61,318 bases of DNA from Hydrogenothermus marinus. GTDB taxonomy: Bacteria; Aquificota; Aquificia; Aquificales; Hydrogenothermaceae. The notes beneath the pieces were generated by a model. That model saw nothing but the letters and a program-made list of their open reading frames with translations, did not search any database and had not been told where the DNA came from. Positions 9,718 to 19,413 of this stretch are shown in pieces. Positions within the stretch are counted from its first letter, which is position 1; each line of letters begins with the position of its first letter. The DNA is taken from positions 1-61,318 of the forward strand of contig NZ_REFO01000015.1 in the NCBI RefSeq assembly GCF_003688665.1, written 5' to 3'. The position numbers and the translations under genes were made by a program.

Positions 9718-10248
9718 TTATACAAGATTTTTGATATACTCTTTAAGGTATTCATCTCCAACATAAAAGTTATTATCTTTGTAAATTTTTCCTTTATAAC
9801 TATAAATGAATACTCCATCACATTCATAAGGTAATATTATTCTCCATTTTCTTTTATTTTCAGGTTTTTTAGGATTGAAAAGTTCCTTATCTACATCAGG
9901 AGTTGTAAGAATATATTTAAAACCTTTATTTTCTTGTTTTACCTTTATAGACCAGTATGCAGTTTGACCACCTCTTTCTCTAAAAGATTTTTTAACTGAT
10001 ATTACACAAACAAGTTTATTGTCTTTTTTTCTTATTATGCATAAATCAGCATCTATCATTGCTTTTTCTTTACCATATGGAATATATAAAATAGAAAGAT
10101 CTTTTAGTACTTCAGAAGGTTTTCCTACGAAAAATTTTTCTTTTATAAAATTGTCTTCAAGAAGTAAATTTTTGACTTCTTCTTCTTTTGCTTTTCCTTC
10201 TTTAGAAGCTTTACTTTGTCTATTACTAATTATTTCTTTTTCTTCCAT
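9718..10248 (-). CDS. Type II restriction endonuclease (possibly BsaWI-like)
   Basis: A 176-residue protein divergent from a DNA methyltransferase, as in a type II restriction-modification pair. A PD-(D/E)xK-type core is visible: IDADLCII (near 75-82) supplies an acidic residue, and VISVKKSFRERGGQTAYW (near 93-110) carries an S-V-K catalytic triplet in place of ExK. The SxKxSxRER signature is known from several small type II enzymes, including the BsaWI (WCCGGW) group, where the second acidic residue is displaced along the helix. I infer the BsaWI relation from this motif and size; the recognition site is not known. A 63-base intergenic region separates the start codons of the two genes. Confidence 0.75.
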   Translation of the reverse strand: MEEKEIISNRQSKASKEGKAKEEEVKNLLLEDNFIKEKFFVGKPSEVLKDLSILYIPYGKEKAMIDADLCIIRKKDNKLVCVISVKKSFRERGGQTAYWSIKVKQENKGFKYILTTPDVDKELFNPKKPENKRKWRIILPYECDGVFIYSYKGKIYKDNNFYVGDEYLKEYIKNLV

Positions 10249-10311
10249 AATTTAGTTATGTTAAAATGATTTCAATCTTAAAAATAGCACCTAAAAAGTT
10301 GGGGTATAAAT

Positions 10312-11280
10312 TTGAAATATCTAACAGATAAAAAAACTAAAGAATTAAAAATTAGATTAAAATGGAATATTTTTGAAAAATTGAAAGAAATTTCTATCCT
10401 AGAAGAAAAAAGTTTCAATTATATTGTAAATGAATTACTTGATAAAATTCTTAATAAAAATCTAAAAACAAATAATATTCAGCAATTTTTTACAGAAAAA
10501 ACTAATTTAGTTTTTGATAAAGAAAATATAAAACTTTATCATAATGATTTTATTAAAGTTGATTTTTCAAAATATAAAGGAAAAATCAACCTAATTATCA
10601 CATCTCCTCCTTACAATCTATCTATTGATTATGGAAAACATAATGACAATTTAGATTATGAGGATTATTTATATTTTACAAAAAGCTGGCTTGAAAAGAG
10701 TTATCAGCTTTTAGCTGATGATGGAAGAATCTGTGTTAACATCCCTCTTGATAAAAATAAAAATGGATTAAAACCTATATATGCTGATTTTGTAGAAGTA
10801 GCAAAAGAAGTAGGCTTTAAATATCAATCTACTATAGTATGGAATGAACAAAATATATCAAGAAGGACAGCTTGGGGTTCTTGGCTTTCTGCTTCAGCTC
10901 CTTATGTTATAGCTCCTGTTGAAATGATTGTAGTAATGTATAAAAATCAATGGAAAAGGTTAAAAAAAGGAGAAAGTAGTATAGAAAGAGATGAATTTAT
11001 AGAATGGACAAATGGTGTTTGGACATTTCCTGGAGAAAGTAAGAAAAGAATAGGACATCCTGCACCATTTCCTATAGAACTTCCAAAAAGATGTATAAAA
11101 TTATTTTCTTATAAAGATGATTTAATTTTAGATCCCTTCGTTGGAAGTGGGACTACTTTAATTTCGGCATACCAAGAAGGAAGAAAGGCTATAGGAGTTG
11201 AGATAGACGAAAATTATGTTAACCTTTCAATTAAAAGATTACAGGAAATACCTAAAAATAGCTACCTTTTTTCTGTTTAG
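10312..11280 (+). CDS. DNA methyltransferase (beta class, N4-cytosine or N6-adenine) with RHH-like N-terminus
   Basis: Modification enzyme of the restriction pair, 322 residues. The catalytic motif IV TSPPYNL (near 97-103) comes before the S-adenosylmethionine motif I DPFVGSGTT (near 276-284), which is the beta-class order. Target-recognition sequence lies between (about 140-240). SPPY is common to N4-cytosine enzymes but also occurs in beta N6-adenine enzymes. The first 50 residues (LKIRLKWNIFEKLKEISI then SFNYIVNELLDKILN) have the strand-helix-helix pattern of a ribbon-helix-helix DNA-binding domain. That would allow autorepression in the shared promoter region. The start is a TTG at 10312, with GGGGT nine bases before it. 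Confidence 0.88.
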   Translation: MKYLTDKKTKELKIRLKWNIFEKLKEISILEEKSFNYIVNELLDKILNKNLKTNNIQQFFTEKTNLVFDKENIKLYHNDFIKVDFSKYKGKINLIITSPPYNLSIDYGKHNDNLDYEDYLYFTKSWLEKSYQLLADDGRICVNIPLDKNKNGLKPIYADFVEVAKEVGFKYQSTIVWNEQNISRRTAWGSWLSASAPYVIAPVEMIVVMYKNQWKRLKKGESSIERDEFIEWTNGVWTFPGESKKRIGHPAPFPIELPKRCIKLFSYKDDLILDPFVGSGTTLISAYQEGRKAIGVEIDENYVNLSIKRLQEIPKNSYLFSV

Positions 11281-11339
11281 TATATAATATAAGAATATTT
11301 TGCTGAAAATAAAATTAATATAAAAGGAGTAAGAAAGGA

Positions 11340-12698
11340 ATGAATGTAGCAGTTGAAGAAAAAGGGCTTTTAAGAACTTTAACTATTGAAGATGAAGGAC
11401 AAGAAATAAAAGATTTAGTAAACTCTGTATTAAAAGAAGTTTCAAAAAATGTTTCTTTACCTGGATTTAGAAAAGGACATGTTCCTCCTTCAATAATAAA
11501 AGCTAAATACAAAGATGCAATTAATGAAGAAGTTGCAAAAAAATATATAAATAAACATTTACCAGAAATTTTAAAAGAAAAAGATTTAGCACCAGTGTCT
11601 CCTAATTTAGATTTAGGAGAAATAAAAATAGAAAATGATAGTAAATTAAGTTTTAAAGTTAGATTTGAAGTTGCACCAGAATTTGAACTAAAAGATTATG
11701 AAGGACTTGAAATAGAGATGATCAAATATGAAGTATCAGATGAAGATGTGGAAAAAGCTATCCAAAGACTTTTAGAAGAAAATGCAAAATATGAAACTGA
11801 AGATAAAGCTATAGAAGAAGGCGATTTAGTTAAACTACACTATAAAATAACAGATGAGAAAGGAAATACAGAAGAAGATGAAATAGAAGCTATAATAGGT
11901 GCAAACCAATTAAGAAAAGAAATAGAAGATGAATTAAAAGGTAAAAAAGTAGGAGATAAAATACATTTAGAAAATGTGCCACTTTATAATGAAAAAGGTG
12001 AAGAATTTGGTAAAGCAACTGTTGATATAGAAGTTTTAGAAGTTAAGAAAAAAATAGTTCCTGAATTTAATGATGAGTTTGTAAAAGAACTTGGCCTTGG
12101 AGAAAATTTAGAAGAAGCTAAAAAGAAAATAAAAGAAGATTTAGAAAAACAAGTAAAAGAAGCAAAAGAAGCAGAATTAAAACAAAAAATATTAGATAAA
12201 TTAGCAGAGCAGTATGATTTTGAAGTACCTACTTCTTTAGTTCAAGCAGAATTAGAAGTTTTATTGCAAAATTATATGAGACAGCTTGAACAGTTTGGTG
12301 TAAAACCAAATCAAGATATGTTAATGGCAGCGGCTCAAGGTCTTGAAGCTACAGCTATAAAAAATGTTAAACTTGCATTTATCTTAAACAAAATAGCAGA
12401 TAAAGAAGGAATAGAAGTAACAGACGAAGAATTAAACCAAGAAATAGAAAAAATGGCTCAAGAATACCAAATATCTCCACAGCAAATGAAACAAATTATA
12501 GAAGAGCAAGGAGCTTTAGCAGGAATTAAATATAATTTATTAAGAGATAAAGTTCTTGATTTACTAAAAGAAAAAGTTAAAATTGTGGAAATGACTAAAG
12601 AAGAGTATGAAGCAAAATATGGTAAGGTAGAAGGACAACCTTTAGAAGAAACAAAAGAAGTTGAAGAAAAACAGGAGGAAACAAATGAGCAAAAATAA
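11340..12698 (+). CDS. tig: Trigger factor chaperone and peptidyl-prolyl isomerase
   Basis: Ribosome-bound chaperone that meets nascent chains at the exit tunnel. The 452 residues carry the three standard domains. The N-terminal ribosome-docking domain has the signature [14 protein letters not shown] (near 40-53, GFRxGxxP). The FKBP-type isomerase domain runs from about 150 to 240 ([10 protein letters not shown]). The C-terminal helical arms follow, with an acidic lysine/glutamate-rich tail. The ATG at 11340 follows AAAGGAGTAAGAAAGGA. It overlaps clpP by 14 bases. The tig-clpP-clpX order is widely conserved and couples folding with quality control. Confidence 0.97.
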   Translation: MNVAVEEKGLLRTLTIEDEGQEIKDLVNSVLKEVSKNVSLPGFRKGHVPPSIIKAKYKDAINEEVAKKYINKHLPEILKEKDLAPVSPNLDLGEIKIENDSKLSFKVRFEVAPEFELKDYEGLEIEMIKYEVSDEDVEKAIQRLLEENAKYETEDKAIEEGDLVKLHYKITDEKGNTEEDEIEAIIGANQLRKEIEDELKGKKVGDKIHLENVPLYNEKGEEFGKATVDIEVLEVKKKIVPEFNDEFVKELGLGENLEEAKKKIKEDLEKQVKEAKEAELKQKILDKLAEQYDFEVPTSLVQAELEVLLQNYMRQLEQFGVKPNQDMLMAAAQGLEATAIKNVKLAFILNKIADKEGIEVTDEELNQEIEKMAQEYQISPQQMKQIIEEQGALAGIKYNLLRDKVLDLLKEKVKIVEMTKEEYEAKYGKVEGQPLEETKEVEEKQEETNEQK

Positions 12699-13308
12699 AA
12701 ATGAAATAGATAAAATAGTAAGTCAGTTAGTTCCTATAGTTGTTGAGCAAACTCCAAGAGGAGAAAGAGCTTATGATATTTATTCAAGACTTTTAAAAGA
12801 TAGAATAGTACTTCTTGGTTTTCCAATTGACGACCATATAGCAAATCTTGTTATAGCCCAGCTCTTATTTTTAGAATCAGAAGATCCAGATAAAGATATA
12901 TATCTTTATATAAACTCTCCGGGGGGAGTAGTTACTGCAGGGCTTGCAATATATGACACTATGCAGTATATAAAACCTGATGTTGTTACAATATGTATGG
13001 GACAAGCAGCATCAATGGGAGCATTTTTACTTGCAGCAGGTACAAAAGGGAAAAGATATGCTCTTCCAAGTTCCAGAATTATGATTCACCAACCATTAGG
13101 AGGTTTTCAAGGACAAGCTACAGACATAGAAATACATGCTAAAGAGATATTAAGACTTAAAAAATACCTTAATGAAAAATTAGCAGAATTTACAGGAAAA
13201 TCTGTTAAAAAGATTGAAAAAGATACAGAAAGGGACTATTTTATGTCAGCAGAAGAAGCCAAAGAGTATGGCTTAATAGATAAAGTTTTACTTAAAAGAG
13301 GAGATTAA
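12685..13308 (+). CDS. clpP: ATP-dependent Clp protease proteolytic subunit
   Basis: Serine protease that forms the tetradecameric barrel used by ClpX. The catalytic serine is in [11 protein letters not shown] (near residue 101), the histidine in MIHQPLGG (near 126) and the aspartate further on. The open frame extends upstream to 12661, but the ATG at 12685 has AGGAGG placed eight bases before it and gives the usual length (207 residues). The N-terminus, including [20 protein letters not shown], is standard. Overlap with tig before it and a one-base overlap with clpX after it indicate a translationally coupled operon. Confidence 0.97.
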   Translation: MSKNKNEIDKIVSQLVPIVVEQTPRGERAYDIYSRLLKDRIVLLGFPIDDHIANLVIAQLLFLESEDPDKDIYLYINSPGGVVTAGLAIYDTMQYIKPDVVTICMGQAASMGAFLLAAGTKGKRYALPSSRIMIHQPLGGFQGQATDIEIHAKEILRLKKYLNEKLAEFTGKSVKKIEKDTERDYFMSAEEAKEYGLIDKVLLKRGD

Positions 13309-14570
13309 TGAGTAAAGATAAATGCTCTTTTTGTGGAAAGAGTAAAGAAGAAGCAAAAGTTTTAATAGCAGGACCAGATGATATTTATATATGTGATGAT
13401 TGTATAAATCAATGTAATCTTTTAATAAAAGAAGAACTGCAGAATACGGAAAATACAGAAGAACAGCTAAAAGAACTTCCAACCCCTGAAGAAATAAAGA
13501 AAAAATTAGATGAGTATGTAATAGGACAAGAAAGAGCTAAAAAAATTCTTTCTGTAGCAGTTTACAATCATTATAAAAGAATACTTTTTAAAGAAAAACA
13601 ATCAGCTTTTAATGAAGAAGATGTAGAACTTGAAAAAAGTAATATTCTTTTAATAGGACCTACTGGTTCTGGTAAAACATTACTTGCAAGAACCTTGGCA
13701 AAAATATTAAATGTTCCATTTGCAATTGCAGATGCTACAAACATTACAGAAGCAGGATATGTTGGTGAAGATGTAGAAAGTATTCTTGTGAGGCTTGTTC
13801 AAGCAGCAGATTATGATATAGAAAAAGCAGAGAAAGGCATTATTTATATAGATGAGATAGATAAAATAGCTAAAAAATCAGGAGAAAATCCATCTATTAC
13901 AAGAGATGTATCAGGTGAAGGTGTTCAGCAAGCCCTTTTAAAAATATTAGAAGGAACTGTTGCAAATATCCCACCTCAAGGTGGAAGAAAACACCCTCAC
14001 CAAGAATTTTTACAAATAGATACATCTAATATCCTATTTATTCTTGGTGGAGCATTTGTTGGCCTTGAAGATATTATAAGAAAAAGAATTGGTAAAAAAT
14101 CTATAGGATTTACATCTGATGTAAAAACAAAACAGGAAGAAAAAGATTTATTAAAACAAGTTAGAGTTGAAGATCTAATTCATTATGGCCTTATACCTGA
14201 ATTTGTTGGTAGAATTCCTGTTATAGCTACATTAGAAGAACTTGATGAAGACGCTCTGGTAAGAGTATTAACAGAACCTAAAAATGCTCTTATAAAACAA
14301 TACAAAAAATTAATGGAATTAGAAGGTATAGAATTAGAATTTACAGAAGAAGCTATAAGAGAGATTGCAAAGGAAGCAATAGCAAGAAAAACAGGTGCCA
14401 GAGGTTTAAGGGCTATAGTTGAAGAAATTATGCTTGATATTATGTATGAAGTTCCTTCTTTAAAGAAAAAAGGTCTTAAAAAGATAATAATAACAGAAGA
14501 TACTGTAAAAAATAAATCAAAACCTAAATTTATTTTTGAAAGGGAAAAAGAAGTAGAAAAAGCCAGCTAA
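13308..14570 (+). CDS. clpX: ATP-dependent Clp protease ATP-binding subunit ClpX
   Basis: AAA+ unfoldase that recognises tagged substrates and feeds ClpP. The N-terminal zinc-binding domain has [10 protein letters not shown] (near 5-14) and CDDCINQC (near 29-36). The ATPase domain has Walker A GPTGSGKT (near 117-124) and Walker [11 protein letters not shown]. The pore-loop GYVGEDVE is intact, and the LGGAF strand leads to the IGF-type ClpP-docking loop (KKSIGFTSD, near 265). Length, 420 residues, is typical. It starts in the clpP stop codon (TAATG). Confidence 0.98.
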   Translation: MSKDKCSFCGKSKEEAKVLIAGPDDIYICDDCINQCNLLIKEELQNTENTEEQLKELPTPEEIKKKLDEYVIGQERAKKILSVAVYNHYKRILFKEKQSAFNEEDVELEKSNILLIGPTGSGKTLLARTLAKILNVPFAIADATNITEAGYVGEDVESILVRLVQAADYDIEKAEKGIIYIDEIDKIAKKSGENPSITRDVSGEGVQQALLKILEGTVANIPPQGGRKHPHQEFLQIDTSNILFILGGAFVGLEDIIRKRIGKKSIGFTSDVKTKQEEKDLLKQVRVEDLIHYGLIPEFVGRIPVIATLEELDEDALVRVLTEPKNALIKQYKKLMELEGIELEFTEEAIREIAKEAIARKTGARGLRAIVEEIMLDIMYEVPSLKKKGLKKIIITEDTVKNKSKPKFIFEREKEVEKAS

Positions 14571-14571
14571 A

Positions 14572-15156
14572 ATGAAAATTAAAAAGGTTGAATTTATTAA
14601 AAGTGCAGTAAAACCTGAAGATTATCCTCCACCAGATAAACCTGAGGTTGCCATAGTAGGAAGGTCAAATGTTGGGAAATCTTCTTTAATAAATTCCCTT
14701 TTAAATAAAAAGATAGCAAAAGTTAGTGCCACACCAGGAAAAACAAGGCTTATAAACTTTTTTAAAATAAATGATAACTTTTATTTTGTTGATCTTCCTG
14801 GCTATGGTTATGCCTCTGTTTCTAAAGCAGAAAGAAAAAAATGGCAAAAAATGATGGATTTATATTTTCAAACAAGAGAAAATCTAAAACTTGTTATACT
14901 TCTTGTTGATAGTAGACATAAACCTACAAACCTTGATTTTATAATGAAAGAGTATTTAGAAGCTTTAGAAATACCATATATAGTTGTTGGAACAAAACTG
15001 GATAAATTAAATCAAAGTGAAAAAGCAAAAGCAAAAAAGATAATAAAAGAAGTTTTAGAACTTGATGATACTATTCCTGTAATTTTAACTTCTGCTAAAG
15101 AAAAAATAAATTTAGATCAAGTTTTATTTTATGTAAATCAAGCCATATCAAACTAA
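14572..15156 (+). CDS. engB: Ribosome biogenesis GTPase EngB (YihA/YsxC)
   Basis: Small essential-type GTPase acting in 50S subunit assembly. The 194-residue protein is a single G domain: P-loop GRSNVGKSS (near 29-37), switch region TPGKTRLINFF, DLPGYG (near 78-83) and TKLDK (near 140). The PGKTR stretch is diagnostic for the EngB/YihA family. It begins two bases after clpX ends, so it is likely the fourth gene of the tig operon. Nothing unusual is seen. Confidence 0.96.
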   Translation: MKIKKVEFIKSAVKPEDYPPPDKPEVAIVGRSNVGKSSLINSLLNKKIAKVSATPGKTRLINFFKINDNFYFVDLPGYGYASVSKAERKKWQKMMDLYFQTRENLKLVILLVDSRHKPTNLDFIMKEYLEALEIPYIVVGTKLDKLNQSEKAKAKKIIKEVLELDDTIPVILTSAKEKINLDQVLFYVNQAISN

Positions 15157-15208
15157 ACTCTTACAATTCTTAATAATCATATGTTAAACTTAAGAAGATA
15201 AGATTTTA

Positions 15209-16618
15209 TTGTGGTTTTTTAGATTGGATAGAGATTTAATAATTTTAACATCTACAAATTTAATTATTTATATAATAAGAGAAAATAACGAAAATGTTGA
15301 ATTATATGTAGAAAATAAGGATGAACTTCAAAATGTAGGTGGAGTTTATAAAGGTAGAATTAAAAGATTAGCACCTGCAATGAATGCAGTCTTTGTTGAT
15401 ATAGGAAATGATAGAGAAGCCTTTTTACATGTAAAAGATATAAATAATTATAAATTAAATCAACCTATACTTGTTCAAGTTAAAAGGGGACAAATAGGAA
15501 ATAAAGGTGCAAAATTAACTGAAAAAATAGCTATTCCAGGTAAATATTTAGTTTTAACCCCAACAGTAAAAACAGTAAATATCTCCTCTAAATATACAGA
15601 TGAAAATCAAAAGGCTGTTTTAAAAGATAGAGTTAAAGATATTTTATCTGAATATAATCCAGAAAATTATGGCTATATTATAAGAACACTAACTTGTGAA
15701 GCATCAGATGAAGATATAATAGAGGATTTTTTAAATTTAAAATCAATATGGGAAAATATATTAAAAAGATTTGATAAAGTTAAAGCCCCTTCTCAGTTAT
15801 TCTTAGAAGACTATAAACTTTATACTATATTGAAAGATTATGCAGGTAAATTTAATAATATAATCACTGATGATATTAAGCTTTATAAGATCTTAAGAAA
15901 ATATACTAAAAACTTTTTTGGAAACATAGATATAAAGATAAAGCTTTTTAAAGAAAACAATAAAAGTCTTTATGAATATTATGAGATACCAAAAACTATT
16001 CATAAGATATTAAATCCTTATGTATGGTTAAAAAGTGGTGGTTATCTGGTAATTGAAGAAACTGAAGCCCTTGTTTCTATAGATGTAAATAGTGGTAGTA
16101 GTTGTAAAAGTAAAAATCTAGAAGAAACTGCTTTTGCTACAAATGTAGAAAGTTGTAAAGAAATAGCAAAACATTTAAGACTTAGAGATTTAGGAGGAAT
16201 AATAATTATAGATTTTATAGATATGAATGAAGATAGTAAAAAAGAAGAACTTATAAATATCTTAAAACAAGAAACTTTTTTTGATAAAAAGCCAATAAAA
16301 ATAAGAGGATTTACAAGTTTAGGATTATTAGAACTTACAAGAAAAAAAATAGACGAAAGTAATATAAAAAAATTATCCCAATTTTGTTATATTTGTAATG
16401 GAAAAGGTTATACAAAAAGTATTAATTTAGTATTATTTGATATAGAAAAGAAAATCCAATGTATAAAACCATTTGCAAAATTACAGATAAAAATTAATCC
16501 TTTACTTGAAAAAGGGTTAAAATTAATACTAAAAAATTTAGATATTTCTAAAAATGTTAAAATTATAAAAGATGAAAGATTATCTGTAGATAAATATATA
16601 ATAGAGAGAAAAGCATGA
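15209..16618 (+). CDS. rng: Ribonuclease G/E family endoribonuclease
   Basis: Endoribonuclease involved in rRNA and mRNA processing. The 469-residue protein has an S1 domain interrupting the N-terminal region (GVYKGRIKRLAPAMNAVFVDIG, roughly residues 45-67). The RNase H-like catalytic half has the metal-binding aspartates in IDVNSGS and IIDFIDM, and the zinc-link cysteines are in CYICNGKGY (near 395-403). It is about the length of RNase G and lacks the RNase E scaffold tail. The start is probably a TTG: 15209 or 15224 are both possible and neither has a strong ribosome binding site. It overlaps the following lipoprotein gene by four bases. Confidence 0.92.
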   Translation: MWFFRLDRDLIILTSTNLIIYIIRENNENVELYVENKDELQNVGGVYKGRIKRLAPAMNAVFVDIGNDREAFLHVKDINNYKLNQPILVQVKRGQIGNKGAKLTEKIAIPGKYLVLTPTVKTVNISSKYTDENQKAVLKDRVKDILSEYNPENYGYIIRTLTCEASDEDIIEDFLNLKSIWENILKRFDKVKAPSQLFLEDYKLYTILKDYAGKFNNIITDDIKLYKILRKYTKNFFGNIDIKIKLFKENNKSLYEYYEIPKTIHKILNPYVWLKSGGYLVIEETEALVSIDVNSGSSCKSKNLEETAFATNVESCKEIAKHLRLRDLGGIIIIDFIDMNEDSKKEELINILKQETFFDKKPIKIRGFTSLGLLELTRKKIDESNIKKLSQFCYICNGKGYTKSINLVLFDIEKKIQCIKPFAKLQIKINPLLEKGLKLILKNLDISKNVKIIKDERLSVDKYIIERKA

Positions 16619-17496
16619 AAAAATTATTAATAGTAGCTTTAGTATTTAGTTTATTTTTATCCTGTGCTAAAAAAGAGTTTTATCCAAAGGATATATACTA
16701 TCAAGGTATGAAAGCTTATAAAGAAAAAAAATATGATAAAGCAAAAGATTATCTAAAAAAAGCCATATACAAAGCAAAAGGTATGACAACTGAAGATATA
16801 ATGAATGCTAAATTTGCCCTTGCAAATATATATTTCCATCAAAAACAGTATGTAGATGCAATTGTAGAGTTTGAAGAATATATATCTATGTATCCTACTG
16901 CACCAAATATACCAGAAGCTCTTTATAAATTGGCTATTTCTTACTTAAAAGTTTCACCAGATTATCAAAGGGACCTTACATATGTAAGAAAAGCAGAAGA
17001 AAAAGCAAAAGAGATAATAATAAATTACCCTAATAGTAAATATGTAGAAAAAGCAAAAGAAATAATAAAGAAAGTTAAACAAATAGAGATTAAACATTAT
17101 AAAGATATAGCAGATTTATATGAGCATCTTGGGAAACCTTACTCAGCTTATTTTTATTACAACTTTATTTACAACAAATATTACAACTATATTGATAAAG
17201 ATTATATAAAGTATAAAATGGGAATAAATCTCTTAAAGACACAACAGCAGTATGAAGATACTATAGAAGACTATAAAGAAAAACTAAAAGAGTTAGAAGA
17301 AAAAATAAAGAAAGAGAAAAATTTAGATAAAAAGAATGTTTTACAAAATAGAAAAAAACTTTTAGAAGAGCAATTATATACATACGAAAAAAGAATCAAA
17401 GAAAGTAAAATAAAAGGTAAAGAAATATTAAAAGAACTTGCTAAAAAAGGGAAATATAAAAAAGAGATTGAAAATATCTTGAAAAAATATAATTAA
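16615..17496 (+). CDS. Outer membrane assembly lipoprotein, BamD-like TPR protein
   Basis: Lipoprotein of 293 residues with a type II signal peptide. The lipobox LFLSC puts the acylated cysteine at residue 17. Two or more tetratricopeptide repeats follow (for example YYQGMKAYKEKKYDKAKDYL and an ANIYFHQKQYVDAIVEFEEY-type repeat, about 30-130). Then come helices and a lysine/glutamate-rich coiled coil from about 200 to 270. BamD (YfiO) proteins dock to BamA and insert outer-membrane barrels; the TPR pattern and lipobox match. The long coiled-coil tail is an addition. Four-base overlap with rng suggests translational coupling. Confidence 0.82.
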   Translation: MKKLLIVALVFSLFLSCAKKEFYPKDIYYQGMKAYKEKKYDKAKDYLKKAIYKAKGMTTEDIMNAKFALANIYFHQKQYVDAIVEFEEYISMYPTAPNIPEALYKLAISYLKVSPDYQRDLTYVRKAEEKAKEIIINYPNSKYVEKAKEIIKKVKQIEIKHYKDIADLYEHLGKPYSAYFYYNFIYNKYYNYIDKDYIKYKMGINLLKTQQQYEDTIEDYKEKLKELEEKIKKEKNLDKKNVLQNRKKLLEEQLYTYEKRIKESKIKGKEILKELAKKGKYKKEIENILKKYN

Positions 17497-17531
17497 TACA
17501 TATATATAAAAGAAAAAAGGAGGTTTCACCT

Positions 17532-17885
17532 ATTAAAACAGAAAAAACTGTAAAAAAAATAGTAGAAGCAATAGAAGATAAAAAAGGTAAAGATACAGTT
17601 GTCTTAAATATTGGTAAAGTAAACCCAATAGCAGATTATATGATAATTACCTCAGGAGATGTTCCAACCCATACCAGAGCTATTGCAGATGAAATAATGA
17701 AAACTCTAAAAGAAGAAGGCTTAACCCACTCTCATGTAGAAGGTTATACAGAAGGAAGATGGATAGCTATAGATTATGGAGATATTATGGTGCATATATT
17801 TTTACCTGAACTTAGAGATTATTATCAACTTGAATGGCTTTGGCAAGATGCACCAAAACTTGAATTAAAAACAGCAGAAGGCTAA
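17532..17885 (+). CDS. rsfS: Ribosomal silencing factor RsfS, apparent ATT start
   Basis: Binds L14 on the 50S subunit and blocks 30S joining during starvation. The conserved core GKVNPIADYMIITSG and the later EGYTEGRWIAIDYGDIMVHIF are clear. From the first ATG (17640) the protein would lack its first helix. Upstream the frame stays open, with no ATG, GTG or TTG, to an ATT at 17532 that sits eight bases after a perfect AGGAGG (17518-17523). Starting there gives 117 residues, the family's usual length, and restores the helix VKKIVEAIEDKK. ATT starts are known for infC. The gene lies three bases before murI. Confidence 0.88.
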   Translation: MKTEKTVKKIVEAIEDKKGKDTVVLNIGKVNPIADYMIITSGDVPTHTRAIADEIMKTLKEEGLTHSHVEGYTEGRWIAIDYGDIMVHIFLPELRDYYQLEWLWQDAPKLELKTAEG

Positions 17886-17888
17886 TAT

Positions 17889-18671
17889 ATGTCTATTGGA
17901 GTTTTTGATTCTGGTATAGGTGGTCTTACTGTTTTTAAATCTATTTCAGAAAATTTTCCAGAAGCTAACATTTACTATATAGGTGATACTGCAAGAGTTC
18001 CTTATGGAAATAAATCAGCAGAAACAATAATAAGATATAGTCTTGAGCTTTCAAATTTTTTAATAAAAAACTTTAATGTTGATCTTCTTGTTATTGCTTG
18101 TAATTCTGCATCTTCTTATGCTTTTGAAACAGTAAAAAAATATACAAATATTCCTGTAATAGATGTAATTACGGCTGGAGTTTTAAATGCTATTTCTAAA
18201 ACAAAGAATAAAAAAATAGGAGTAATAGGTACTCAAGCTACCATAAGAAGTAAATCTTATGAAAAAAAAATAAAGGATATAGGAAAAGATTATCAAGTTT
18301 TCTCAAAAGCTTGTCCTTTATTTGTACCTCTTGTAGAAGAAGGAAGAATAAAAGGAAATATTACAAGACTTATAATAAAAGACTACTTAGACGATATTGT
18401 TAATGAAGGAATAGATACATTAATACTTGGTTGTACCCATTATCCTTTATTAAAGGATGAAATTAAAAATTTGTATCCTGATTTAAACATTGTCGATTCT
18501 ACAGATATAATTCCTCAATTTATTAAAAATCAAAATATTAATCTAAAAGAAAATGGAGAGAGAAGAATATTTATTACAGATGAATCTCCATCTTTTTATG
18601 TTCTAAAAGATTTATTAATACCGGATTTAGACATAGAAAAAGTTGAACTATCTGAAATATGTACACTATAG
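17889..18671 (+). CDS. murI: Glutamate racemase
   Basis: Makes D-glutamate for peptidoglycan. It is 260 residues with both catalytic cysteines: VIACNSASS (near 72) and LILGCTHYPLL (near 183). The opening IGVFDSGIGGLTVF and DTARVPYGNKS loops bind substrate. Length is normal. It begins three bases after rsfS. Other peptidoglycan genes in the window (murD, pgeF, rodA) are far away. The downstream gap of about 90 bases carries a likely promoter for the ATP synthase genes. Confidence 0.97.
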   Translation: MSIGVFDSGIGGLTVFKSISENFPEANIYYIGDTARVPYGNKSAETIIRYSLELSNFLIKNFNVDLLVIACNSASSYAFETVKKYTNIPVIDVITAGVLNAISKTKNKKIGVIGTQATIRSKSYEKKIKDIGKDYQVFSKACPLFVPLVEEGRIKGNITRLIIKDYLDDIVNEGIDTLILGCTHYPLLKDEIKNLYPDLNIVDSTDIIPQFIKNQNINLKENGERRIFITDESPSFYVLKDLLIPDLDIEKVELSEICTL

Positions 18672-18690
18672 CAATCTGTAAAATTAAGAC

Positions 18691-18720
18691 TTTACTATAA
18701 TTATAAAATTTTGCTATAAT
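18691..18720 (+). promoter_or_regulatory. Likely promoter of atpB-usp-atpE
   Basis: TTTACT (18691-18696) and a perfect TATAAT (18715-18720) are 18 bases apart in the murI-atpB gap. The -10 is perfect but the -35 is weak. It lies about 40 bases before the atpB start. Confidence 0.45.
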
Positions 18721-18761
18721 ATCTAAAGTTTGTCTTTACTAAACGATAGATGGAGGAAATA

Positions 18762-19400
18762 GTGGAAGGTCTTTACACAAACCATATAACGATGACAATT
18801 ATTGAAATGATAGTTGTATTTGCAATTTTTGCAATCTTTGCTAAAAATCCAAAATTGGTACCTTCTCCAATTCAGAATATATTTGAAGCTTATATTGACT
18901 TTGCAAAAAATATGATAGAAGAAAATATGGGAAAAAGAGGGATGAAATACTTCCCTTTAGTTGCAGGTATTGGCTTATTTGTATTCTTTGGTAATCTACT
19001 TGGAATGATACCAGGACTTGAAGCTCCTACTGCCAATATAAATACTACCTTTGCTTTAGCTCTTCTTGTATTCTTTTACTATAACTTTGAAGGAATTAGA
19101 GAACAAGGATTTTTTAAATATTTTAGCCATTTTTTTGGACCAATAAAGTGGATGGCTCCTTTATATTTTATAATAGAAATAATATCTCATTTAAGTAGAC
19201 CTTTAACTCTTGCTCTTCGTCTTTTTGCAAATATGACAAGTGGTGAAATACTAACTATAGTATTAATATTTTTAGTTCCTTTACTTGTTCCATTACCAAT
19301 AATGTTTATTCACCTTTTTGAAGTATTTTTACAAACTTATGTATTTATGATTCTTACAACTGCCTATATAGCAACTGCAATTATAGAACCTGAGCATTAA
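18762..19400 (+). CDS. atpB: ATP synthase F0 subunit a
   Basis: Membrane stator subunit that forms the two ion half-channels against the c ring. About 212 residues with five to six membrane helices. The essential arginine is in LSRPLTLALRLFANM near residue 150, and the last helices carry the family's conserved pattern. An ATG at 18750 is in frame, but it overlaps the TGGAGG ribosome binding site (18751-18756). The GTG at 18762 is correctly spaced and is preferred. The gene is followed within 14 bases by a universal stress protein gene and then by atpE, with no other ATP synthase subunits in the window. Confidence 0.95.
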   Translation: MEGLYTNHITMTIIEMIVVFAIFAIFAKNPKLVPSPIQNIFEAYIDFAKNMIEENMGKRGMKYFPLVAGIGLFVFFGNLLGMIPGLEAPTANINTTFALALLVFFYYNFEGIREQGFFKYFSHFFGPIKWMAPLYFIIEIISHLSRPLTLALRLFANMTSGEILTIVLIFLVPLLVPLPIMFIHLFEVFLQTYVFMILTTAYIATAIIEPEH

Positions 19401-19413
19401 TAAGGAGAAAAAA

